DNA of 64,000 bases from positions 126,001 through 190,000 of the forward strand of contig CAJNDS010000924.1 in assembly GCA_905221605.1 (NCBI GenBank). Reading direction: 5' to 3'. Below the pieces are notes generated by a model. The model was not told the origin of the DNA. It searched no databases and saw only the letters and a list, made by a program, of their open reading frames with translations. Both the position numbers and the translations under genes were made by a program. This document shows, one piece after another, positions 1 to 10,100 of this stretch (its first letter is position 1; the number at the start of each line of letters is the position of its first letter). This DNA comes from Symbiodinium natans (Eukaryota; Sar; Dinophyceae; Suessiales; Symbiodiniaceae).

Positions 1-254
1 TATGCTACGCCCCCCAACGACAAAAACCCGGTATTGTAATTCACCCCCGAGCCATCAAGCCCCGACATCTTCAATCCTTTAAGATCCGCTGTAATCCGCA
101 ACATCATAGGTTCATAAAGTATACGCTGACCTGACCTTTTGGGCTAGATGATCTATGGCTTTAGGCTGTAGGGTTTTCTAGGAGGGCCCTGGGGCTCTAA
201 AAGTTTGACGTCACCAGGTACTTGTTTCCAATGCGCTGTACATCGGAGCACAGC

Positions 255-368
255 TTCTTGGTAGCCCCATGGTACCCTTTCCCTTTTTTTTGCTTCTGGG
301 CTCCTTTGTTGAATAACCAACCCCCAAAAGGGTGGCCCTTATTATGATATGGTTGCTGGGCTACCAAG
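255..368 (+). mobile_element. Introner-like element, family I
   Basis: Family I has inverted ends TAGCCCAGTGGTACCC and ATATGGTTGCTGGGCTACCAAG, with a palindromic middle (CCCTTTTTTTGGG, CTTATAAAGTAACC). This copy has the GGTAGCCCCATGGTACCC start and GGGCTACCAAG end. Other copies: 5586-5695, 12547-12659, 14000-14116, 40820-~40915 (3' part divergent), 52632-52690 (internally deleted) and 54137-54257. Three of these are entire introns of channels A, B and C. Confidence 0.75.
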
Positions 369-1080
369 GATTCAGTGGATGTCTGCGCATCCAGCGAACC
401 TGATCGATCCGGGCTTCACCGTCGTCCATACTTTGTACGCCGCCGCTTGTTCTGCATGTCCCTAAGGGTCCATGTACCTGAGCAGGGAATACTGAGGCCT
501 TAAAGTACTTATAGCTTATAGTACTTCCTTTGTAGGGACTCATGGGGCCAAAGTCTGTAATCATGCAGTGCATGGACCCTTAGGGTTTATTTGCCCACAT
601 AGATTTACGTCGCCAGTAGTTCAGTCTTAAAAACATGTTGGGCTGCCATGTTGGCAGAAATACTAAAGGGTTTCCCTACAGTGTTTCGGAGGTTGCCCTA
701 AGTAGTTCTCTCATAGATGCCTTGTTTCAAAAGTAGGGCCTTACAAGAAGCTTCACAGCGATTCCACATTCTCACTGAGTGTGTTAAGTTAGGTTATCCC
801 CGAAACGCGAGACCCTTGAAGAAACAAAATGGTGCTTGCCCTAAACCCTAAACCCTAAACCCTAAACCCTAAAACCCTAAACCCTAAACCCTAGATATTT
901 TGAGGAAACTGGCCTTGCCCATGACCTGTGAGTTACTCTCGCTTAGGGTCCTCCACCTTTGAGGGGAAGGGGGTAGAAGAACCTTTAGGGTTCGGGGTTT
1001 AGGGTTTAGGGTTTATAAGAGGAGCTGGAAAGGGCAGTTCTTCCAGGGAACGCTATCTTGGAACCTCCCTCTGCCCCACC

Positions 1081-1081
<1 letters not shown>

Positions 1082-1130
<49 letters not shown>
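1082..1130 (+). repeat. Poly-C tract (49 C)
   Basis: An uninterrupted run of C residues followed by acccctccccccag| and the channel A exon at 1145. Its position suggests it acts as, or replaced, the polypyrimidine tract of the 3' splice site. Confidence 0.8.
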
Positions 1131-1144
1131 ACCCCTCCCCCCAG

Positions 1145-4100
1145 GTCATCTTCACCTTTGAAGTCGTCCTGAATTTGTTGGGCTTCGGCTTCAAAAAATT
1201 CCTTTGCTCCAGCGGCTGGGCATGGGGATGGTTGGATGTCCTGGTCGTCGTCTCCGCATGGATTGCGCCTTTTTCCCAACAAGCGAGAGCTTCTAGAAGA
1301 CGGCCCCGAAACTCTAAAACCCCTAAACCACTCCCCCAAACCCTGAACCCTAAAACCCTCTAAACCGAGTGAACCCTAAACCTTAAACCCTAAACCCTCT
1401 AAACCAAGTGAACCCTAAACCTTATAAACCCTAACTCCTAGACCCTGAGGGTAGGGTTGTTTGGGGCTTCAGAGAGCCAGAACTAGGGCGGGTGCATCTC
1501 GAGCCCCATGAGGCTGCTGTAAGCCCTACCTGGAGGTTTATAGGTGGGTTTAGGGTTTAGGGTTTAGGGTTTAGGGGTGTAGGGGTTTAGGGTTTAGGGT
1601 TTAGGGTTTAGGGTTTAGGGTTTAGGGTTTAGGGGTTTAATAAGTTAAGTAGGGTTGCACGTGGGGTAACTGAGATTATATCTGGTTGTAACCTCGTTTA
1701 CGGTCCTTATAACCCCACCTTAACTAACCATGAACCTCCACGTAGATGCTCAGAATGATCGGTCCCTTTCTGGTAAAGTAGAAGAGATGCACTATCATTG
1801 AGACCCAAATTAAAACGGACCCAGGATTCAGGCCAACCCCCACACGCCGTCTCTCCCATATGCAGCACAACTGAGGAGCTTTACCTGGACCTGCAAGCGA
1901 TGATGAGTTCGCCTTCCTCGAACACCAGTGACGCTGGGCTCTTTCTTCAGACGGAGTTCTGTTCTGATAGTGGGAAGGTTTAGGGTTTAGGGCTTAGGGC
2001 TTAGGGTTTAGGGTTTAGGGTTTAGGGTTTAGGGTTTAGGGTTTAGGGTTTAGGGTTTAGGGGCCCGAAATCCCCAAACCCTAACTCCATGAGCCCCCAA
2101 TCGCCACAAAAGGGTCCACATGGCTGGGCTTTGGAAGCAGAGGTTTTCTGTCCTAGAGAACTGAGGCGGCACATGAGGCTGTATGAGGTATTTTTTTTCA
2201 GGCGTTCAGAAAGGCTGCAGGGCTTTCGAGCGTAGTGCGCCCCGAAAAAGATTACGGATCGCAAGCCTTGGCAAACCCCTAAACCCTAAACCCTAAACCC
2301 TAAGCCCTAAGTTCCCGGCCTTGGGGCTTGTCGAGGCCCACTCATGGAAGAGGCTTCCCCCGGGCTCTTGTTAAGGACCAGAACCCTAAGGGTCCACGTA
2401 CCTAGATAGGGAATACTCCAATTGCTTAAGAACCCCCCAACAAAAAATAAAAAAGTTTCTTCCTTATGAGGGTAATATATAGGATGATTATTTTATGTTT
2501 TTTGGGGGGTTCTTAAGCAAACAGTAGACTACGTGGGGCCCCGAATCTAATGTTGGAACCATGGGCCGTTAGGTCAAAGTATTTTCTGTATAAGGACTTT
2601 GGGGCCCAAGTAGACAAGAATGAGGTACACACACCCTGAGGGTAAGCCAAGTTAGAAGAGTAGCTAAGATTCCCCGTGGTGCCCTTATTCCTTTTTTTGG
2701 GGTGGGCACCCTTATAAACCCCTTTTTGCAAAAGTGGGCACCCCTTTTCATCCTAGGTCACTGGGCATCCTAGGCAGGCTTAGGGTAATCGTATGGGGTT
2801 CTTGTTCTGGTCACTGTGCTTAAGTTCCTTAACAAGAACCCAACTTCAGGGGCTTCGGGTTTAGGGTTGACGGAGATCGGACGTCACAGCCGAAGGACCA
2901 GCAGAGGAGTTGAATGTCAAGTGCTCGCGCCAAGGTACGGATCGTAAGGGTCTTCAAGTTCACGCGGATTCTTCAGGGCCTCCGTTCTCTGCGCATCGTG
3001 CGCTATGTGAGCGGCCTCCGGATCCTGGTGTATTCCATGTACGACGCCACCAAGTCTTTGCTGTGGGCTCTCATTCTGCTTGCATTGATCATCTACGTCT
3101 TCGGCCTGCTCTTCTCTAGCGCAGCCTTGGACCATGTAGTCGCCTCTGACGGCGTGGTGGATGCGAAGTTGGACATGTATTTTGGGTCTGTGGATGCTGC
3201 TGTAACAACGCTCTACCGGTCCATCTTAGGTGGACTCGAGCCTTGGACATTCTTTGACAACCATACTGGGACCGGGAGTCGGCCCTTTTTCCCTTTTTTT
3301 AGGGTTGGGGTTCCCTTATAATCGCCTTCAAGCCGAAAAGGGCACCCTTTTTCTTCCTATGTAGTTTACTCCCGGGTCTAGGATACTTGTGTCACGAACG
3401 AAAGACTAGATGGTGCAGCGCATTGCCGAGGGCCTGCCAGCACACCCAAACGCCACACATGGCGCAGGTAATATAGGGGTCGGAAGAATTACTAGTGGTA
3501 TATTCAGGTCCCTATATAAACTGGAGGCCTTCCCCAGAACTCAAATTCCCAAAGCCCAGGAGGCCAGGCCTCACGGCCCCCCCTCCACGCGGTTTAGGGT
3601 TTAGGGTTTAGGGTTTAGGGTTTAGGGTTTCCGAACCCCTTTAAACGCCCCTAGAGGGGTCCATGTACCTAACTAGGGAATATGTGGGCCTCCTTTGGGG
3701 CCCAAGTATGTCATCATGAGGTACATGGACCTTTTAAACGCTAAACCCCAAACCCGAAGGGGGTCCCCCTGAAGCCTTCGAGGATTGGGGGGAGGCCGCA
3801 GGCCCGTTAGGCACTGCCGGCGTGGTGTGGGTGCAAGTCTTCCAATTCTATATTGGCTTTGCCACTCGGCCCTGGGATTTCGACTTCAGAGCGCGTTTAG
3901 GAGCTTCGGGGGGGGCGTTTTGGGCCTTGTGGGGGCTTATAGGGGCTTTCAGGGGCTCACAGGGGCTTTTGCTCATTAGGGTTTTGGGTCTTCTTCACGC
4001 TTTGCGTGCGTGTGTGGTACTTTCTGTGCAGGCGGGAATTGGGGTCACACCTGCATGCAGGGGACCAGGAGGAGTGGGGAGCCAACGAAGACTTCCCGAC

Positions 4101-5965
4101 CCGGTTAAAACCGACCTGGGATCTGTTGGGGGGAGTTCCCTTTTTCGTGCATCTTCCGTCTCATTCGCGCTGCGCCGCACCGTTCCTAGCACCCTTGCCA
4201 CCTTGTTCGCATCATCTCATCTGTTTTCCCTTGTGCCGTTCCTGGTGTCTGGCACAAGTCGGCGCATTTGTTTCGTTGCATCTTGGGTGATGGTGCGAAA
4301 TGGTGATGCTGATGATGATGGTGATGGTGATGGTGATGATGCCCAGTCTGAGAGTCCGTCTCTTCAGTTCCAGGCAAGTCAGAAAGGGGGGTGTGAAAGT
4401 GTGCTTGAGTGGTGGTGGTGGGGATTATCAAGTCATTTTTTGTCCTTTGCAGACGTGTGGCGCAAGCGTGCTTTAACCTGCCGTTCAGTGAACATTTGGA
4501 CAAAGAGCGACTTCTAACACGTACAGAGTAACTCATTGAAGCATACATACGCAGTGCCTGTTGTCACAGAAATGTGCATTTACACATACCCTAAACCCCA
4601 AAACGTAAACCCCAAATCCTACAGAACCCTGGAGCCATGTGCAAGAAGCCCAGCATGCGCGCAGCTATGATTTAGGCGTCCCCTAAATGCAGCCAGATGA
4701 GTATGTGAAGAACCCCGAGAGCTTCTGGATTTGGTCTCATTTGTTGTGGACCTCCCTGTAAAGAAGTCCTCTTGCATGATGGTAGCCATACTGTACAAGG
4801 GACTCGGAACCACCCACCTCTTGCAAATCTTTGGATACCCTAAACCCTAAACCCTAAACCCAAAACCCTAAAGCTGGCTGAGGTGAGCTTTGCCATTCTC
4901 AACGAGCCTTGGGAAGCAGAGACATGCTGCGTTATCCAGTATATATTCTAGAGTACAGTGCAGGAAGCCCTCGTATAATATACTCTATATCCCCCTTGGG
5001 GGAATTATTTTTTGTTTTGATTAAGGTTCTAAGGGGAGCATTGTACTTTTGGGTAAATTGCAGTATATGGGCATATATTGAATAATCGTGGGGGGGGGGG
5101 AGGGGTTTGAAACTTAGTTGGGAGCAGGGGTGCGGGGCAAATGAGGTGCCAGTCACGTGCCCAACTCAGAACCCTAAACCCTAAGCCCTAAACCCTAAAA
5201 ACCCTACATCGGGGGTGTAGGGTTGACGGGCTGGTGGCTAGCAACCTATTTGAACCTGACACTGAAGACTTGTGCCTTCCAGGTCATGACCGGTGTTGCT
5301 TGGTCAAACTTGGAAGGAGTTTGTGGGCCCTGGTAGGCAGAGCTGTCCACATCCGAAATAACCAACTGAGTTTGGTGAAGTTTGGTGATGGCAAGGTTTT
5401 CTGCAACTCCGCGATACGTGCGGCAGAGCATGACCACACAATTATGATGCAAAACAGAAATCAGTTTCGAGACATGGCCGCGGATCTTTTCAAGAAGATG
5501 GATAGCAGCGGCTTTGGCCAAATCACCATTAACGAGTTTGAAAGCCTGTACGATGATGAGGACATGAAGGCTTTCCTAGATTCTTGGCAGCCCAGTGGTA
5601 CCCTTTTATCCTTTTGTTTGGTTATGGTTTTCCTTATAAAAAAACCAACCCCAAAAAAGGTGCCCTGATTATAATATGGTTACCGGGCTACCAAGGATTC
5701 CATAGAGATCAGTGCAAGCGATGCATGGACGCTCTTTGCCAGCTTGGACCAAGATGGGAATGGCCTGATTGGCATCAACGAGTTCACTGAAGGTTGCTTG
5801 AAGTTGCACGGCCCGGCAAGGTCCGTGGACCTCTACGCCCTCAGGCAGCAGCATGTGAAATTTCGCGAACAGATACAAACGATCGCGCAGAACCAGCATA
5901 AGATCATGGAGCAGATCCATAGGCCGCTCCTACGCCGATTCTCCCCGCCAATTTTTGAAGTATGA
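1145..5965 (+). CDS. Voltage-gated cation channel A with two EF-hands (5' partial)
   Basis: Plasma-membrane voltage-gated cation channel of the single-domain six-TM ion_trans type, with a Ca2+-sensing tail. Supported exons: 1145-~1262 (end of S2 to S3, motif GWAWGWLDVLVVVSAW); 2935-~3268 (S4 with regularly spaced Arg/Lys, S5, pore helix TLYRSILGGLEPW); 3811-3860 (S6 start, VWVQVFQFYIGF); 4883-4903 (21 nt, VSFAILN); 5283-5294 (12 nt, VMTG); 5396-5578 (VFCNSAIRAAEHDH, EF-hand 1 DSSGFGQITINE); 5696-5965 (EF-hand 2 DQDGNGLIGINE, then ARSVDLYALRQQ coiled coil, TGA stop). The S6 exons were found by requiring the same length as channels B and C; phases agree. Donors are GC (3861), GA (4904), GT (5295), GA (5579). 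S1 and the N-terminus were not found, and the S3-S4 and pore-S6 joins are uncertain. The pore carries an acidic residue (LEPW). Confidence 0.75.
2388..2645 (+). mobile_element. Family IX element interrupted by a family IV element
   Basis: Family IX has ends AAGGGTCCATGTACCTA and GGTACATGGACCCTT (copies 466-585, 3656-3737, 30746-30848, 46631-46731). Here its left end (2388-2415) is followed by a complete family IV element (about 2421-2525, TGCTTAAGAACCCCCC ... GGGGGGTTCTTA). The rest of family IX then follows, to a degraded right end near 2645. The nesting shows family IX inserted first. Confidence 0.7.
3268..3381 (+). mobile_element. Family III inverted-repeat element in channel A
   Basis: Ends GGGACCGGGAGTCGGCCC and TTTACTCCCGGGTCTAG are inverted repeats. 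ATACT occurs on both sides. Other copies: 15851-15960 and 30853-30956 (right end shortened). It lies just after the pore exon; whether it forms the whole intron or sits in a longer one is unresolved. Confidence 0.7.
5579..5695 (+). mobile_element. Family I introner forming the last intron of channel A
   Basis: The intron is 117 nt: CTA|gattcttggcagccc...gctaccaag|GATTCCATA. GATTC occurs on both sides as the target duplication. The left copy gives a GA donor and the element's end gives the AG acceptor. The joined frame (KAFLDSIEIS) matches channel B (KAFLESLEIS). Confidence 0.85.
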
Positions 5966-6141
5966 GGCGTCCCCCCTGCCCGCAGCTGTCGTTGCCAGGC
6001 GTGGGTACATCGTGCTGCCATTGTTAGCTTGCAGAAGCTGCAGCCAATGAGCTGTGCTGTTCATAGTCACGGCTGTTTCGTATAGCTCTTAACATAGATG
6101 TACTATACATACATACATACATACATACATACATACATACA

Positions 6142-6174
<33 letters not shown>

Positions 6175-7185
6175 GCATATATATATATATATATAGAACT
6201 GTATCTATGTGTGTATATATACATACACATATAGCACATTGTGCACATACACACGCATATATGAAGTAGGGTTTATATTTCTTGTAACCCCAAAAGGACA
6301 CCCAATAAAAACACTCACCAATATTCAAAAGGAACCTTATATACACTCACCAAAACAGAAATATAGACCCTGCTTCATATCTGTTCTGAGTGCGGGCGCA
6401 GCACCAGCCAAAAGGTCGGGCGCGCAGGACACCGCAGGACAGTCTCACCTGATCACAAGTCTCCAGTGAAATCTGCAGTCCCCTCGTTGTTTTGCTCAGT
6501 ATGACGATGTAAAGAGTTTTCTGGCATGGCAACTTGTGGCTCTCAGGGTATATACTATCGTGATGCTGAGCAGCAGCCTTGCCACATGGGCATCGACTTG
6601 GACACAGCAGTTGAAGAAACGATGCGCTCGGTTAGGGTTCACGGGGTCGCAGGATTTGGGGGTTGCAGTTTTGCAGGGTCTTAGGGTGCTTATAGGGCCG
6701 ATGGAGCGTTTCGGGGTCGAGGGTTCTTTAGGGGTTTGGGTTTAGCCCTTAGCTTCGAGACTCACGGATCTTCCGAGCTCTTCAGATTCAGCGAAATGTG
6801 GTGTCTGACAGGCTTGCACTGATCAGGCTTCAGGGTAGGGCTTGGCATCTTGGGGTCGGGTGCAGAGCTGCAGTTCAGGGTTTGGGGTTTAGGGTTTAGA
6901 GTTTAGGGTTTGGGGTTTTGGGGTTTAGGGTTGCCACATATACTCCTGGAATTCCGGCTCCAGTTTTGCTCGTCTCACGGCCGTAGAACAAGTCCTTCGC
7001 ACCACTTCACACCAGCGCGTCTGAGCAAGTAAGCCCTCTCCGGAATGCGTTTGGGAAATCTGCGAAGCTATGGCTTGATCTTGCGGGCCTCGCAAGGGAC
7101 TTCCGGGTTTGGGATTTTCAGGGGCTTTGGGGTTTACAGGGTTTAGGATTCAGGGGCTCCGGGGTTTATAGTGACCTGTGAAGCC
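5966..7185. other. Intergenic stretch between channels A and B
   Basis: Probable 3' untranslated region of A, then a (CATA)n repeat (6106-6170) and TA repeats. At 6510-6545, YDDVKSFLAWQ recalls the YDDEDMKAFLDS segment of channel A and may be a decayed fragment of another channel copy (low confidence). TTTAGGG-derived sequence and the 5' flank of channel B follow. Confidence 0.45.
6106..6170 (+). repeat. (CATA)n microsatellite
   Basis: About 15 CATA units. The antisense YVCMYVCM-type reading frame here is a by-product of the repeat. Confidence 0.95.
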
Positions 7186-10100
7186 ATGGAAAGCTCGGAG
7201 ATCTCCCGGCTGCTCGATGAAGCTCTCCGAAGGCAGGGTCAAGACGCCACTCGGGCCGCCTTCAGTGCTTTGTACCCTAAACCCTAAACCCTAAACCCTA
7301 AACCCTATATAAACCCTAAAGACTCCCCTAGTGGTGCGCTAAGCGTTTAGGGTCTATGGTAGAATTTCACGCGACCTGTGGGGCAGGGCGGGCGGGGGAT
7401 TTGGGTTAGGCTGCAGAATTTCGTCCCGTTCCCCCAACAGCCCCGCAAGAAGTCTAAACTTAGACCCTAAACCCCATATCCTAAGACACGAGCCTTTTCT
7501 GCGTAAAAACCCCTAGACCTTGAACCCTAAACCCTAAACCCTAAACCCTAAACCCTAAACCCTAAACCCTAAACCCAAAATCAAGCCCAACCATGGGAGC
7601 ACTGAAGGTCATGGGGCAGTTGGATGCCTGGCTCCTCCGCCTGGACAGCCTACTTCAGAGACACATGGCACACGAACCCATCGCCGCCGCGCTCAGGACT
7701 GAGGGTTTGTGCAGCTTTTGGGGTTGAGGGTTTAGGGTTTAGGGTTTAGGGTTTAGGGTTTCGGGGTTATACTTGGAGGTTCATTTTTGGGGTAGTATTG
7801 AGTGGGGGCTACAAGTAGGGTAGCTATTTCATAACTCCTCATCACCTTAGTTCGAGTACTTCTCGTATGGCCACCCATGAACTGCGGGGTGCAGGGTTGG
7901 GCTAAGCGTGGCGAACTGACAAGGACTGACAACTTGTGGTGTGCTTTGAGGGGCCGTGCGCGTGAAAATAAGTCACGCCTTTGTCGGGCTGGCTTTGGAG
8001 AGTTTTTTGGGAATCTCTATGACAGGGTTCTTAAGGGAGGTGGGTTCATGGTGGGTAGGTACCTAGGAAACCTGAGGGAGTAACCTTGGGTTGCATACTC
8101 CCCCCCCCCCTTTAAGAACCCTAAACCCTAAGCCCTACACCCTAAACCCTAAACCCTAAACCCTAAACCCTAAACCAGAGTGGTCATGGCAAGGAGCAGC
8201 ACGGAGGATCACGAGCTTGATTCGCAGCAGACGGCAGCAGAGGTGCAAGGGGACGAGGACACTCCGCTACTTTGTCATCGTTGGCTACCATTTTACATTC
8301 TTAAGGGTACTTAAACCCTGTAAGGAATAAGCATTTAGATTTTTAAAGATATCCCTACCATGATCCAGGTTATCCTCACCAGTCGATCCGGCGGCTGAGT
8401 GTGGATCCTCGCGCCAGTGTGCACGAACTAGTCAGCGCAGGACCAGGTGCGAGCAGCATACCTGGAACTCCCAACAAAGTACCCAATCATACTCGTGGCG
8501 TGTGTAGACCCCAAATTAGGCATCGCTTGAGTTTTTTTGCAAGTTTAGAGCGAGCTTTCAACTGAAGCTAGCCAAGGTGCTCCTGGAAACTCTACACAAA
8601 CCCGATCACCTAAGCCCGTGTGCTCCAGTAATTTCCTGAGCTCAACAACCTAACTGTAAGCCCGAAACCCTATAAGCCCCAAGCCCTAAACCCTAAACCC
8701 TTAACTTAGTAGAAGAGTAGGTATCTTTGACCATTTTGGGGTATTCAAATCCCCAAAAGTTAACCTTTAGCTCCCCCAGGATACTGTACAACTCGGTTGA
8801 CAAGCCGCAAAGAACCCCCGACCATCCAGGCGAGCCTCGCGTGTAAGCTACGATGAAGCACTGGAGCCTGCTCTGCAGAGCGGGATCCCAAAGCTAGGAC
8901 CCGGTGCCCCTTTGTTCCTACGGGTAGAGGGTTTAGGGTGTAGGGTGTGGGGTATAGGGGTCCGTAAAATTGTTCCCTTACCTCCATCAAAGGGTTCTAA
9001 TGTATGGGCCCTTGCATTGGATAAGGTCTCGAAGGGGCATAGAGGGAACTACCCTAAGATGTTTGTCATTGGGGCCACCAAGCCTTGGCCTTTCAAGGGG
9101 GGGGGGGGGGGTCTGCCACCCAACCCTCCATTCTATGAGAACGCCATGCCAATGTCAAGCCATGTTTGGAAGATTCACACGGCAACTTTGACATGTTCGC
9201 ATCAGCCAAAGCCAATCCGAGCAACTGTGTTGATTCAAAATTACAGTTCAGAACACAAGCCTTCTTTTGCGGCAGAACGTGTCAGATAAAGCCCTGGACC
9301 ATTGCTGTTGCCCTCGGGGGCGGGGGGTCGGGGGGTTTGGGGGGGGGTGGCAATAAAACCTGCTCCATCTGTGGAGCTTCTGGTCAGCCAAAAAAACATG
9401 TTGCCAGCATCGGATGATTTTGGGGGATTAGGGTTCAGGGATGATTTTGGGGGATTAGGGTTCAGGGTTTAGGGAACAGCCAAACATGCTGTAAAGTAGA
9501 GACGTTTGCGCTCACTCGAACTTGCAGCATGCGGAGCTTAACCGAAGTTTGAGCCGGTGCGAAGACGTCCAACACTTGGCAATTCCGGAGCTTGTACACT
9601 GAACAGCATCAGCGATGCAATTTTAAGCAGCTGCAGCGTTTGGAGCGTGTGAACAACCATGCGAGTTCGCTACATTTGGAGGCTGCAAGCACCCAGAAAT
9701 TGCCATCACCCACACGCATGTAAAAGGGTCGCCAACCTTAGGAAATTGAGCAGAACGTGCCGTTCTTCGTAAAAAATGGAGTATACCCACCCCGAAAACG
9801 GGGGATTAGGTTTAAGAGTGTTTAAGGTTTAGGGTTTAGGGTTTTGGGATAAATCCCATCAAGCAGAAAGCGTAATGTTGGACTCGGTTTAGTACGTCAC
9901 GTAGGGGTCCCCCCCCCCCCCAAAAAACAATTTTGGGGTTTTCGGGGATCCTGTATAGTGTGGGCTGGGGTTGTCGTCGTCGTCGTCGTAGTACCAGTAG
10001 TACCAGCTTCCTTTTTGGCCTCTCTAAGTTTAAACCAGATCAGCATTTTTTGCCCTTACCGGCGACCCCGGCCCGGCAAACATCGCATAATTGAGGACCA

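Larger units (their letters stand above)
1..1144. other. Repeat-rich stretch without a supported gene
   Basis: Contains a family I element (about 255-368, ending GGGCTACCAAG), a family IX element (466-585), a CCCTAAA array (839-893) and a 49-base C run (1082-1130) next to the first channel A exon seen. S1 of channel A should lie here or further left, but I could not find it. Confidence 0.6.

Noticed and set aside
9604-9722. Open frame of about 40 codons ending in TAA
   Set aside because: It lies in a degenerate ~60-bp repeat related to 33425-33580 and has no splice-like borders.
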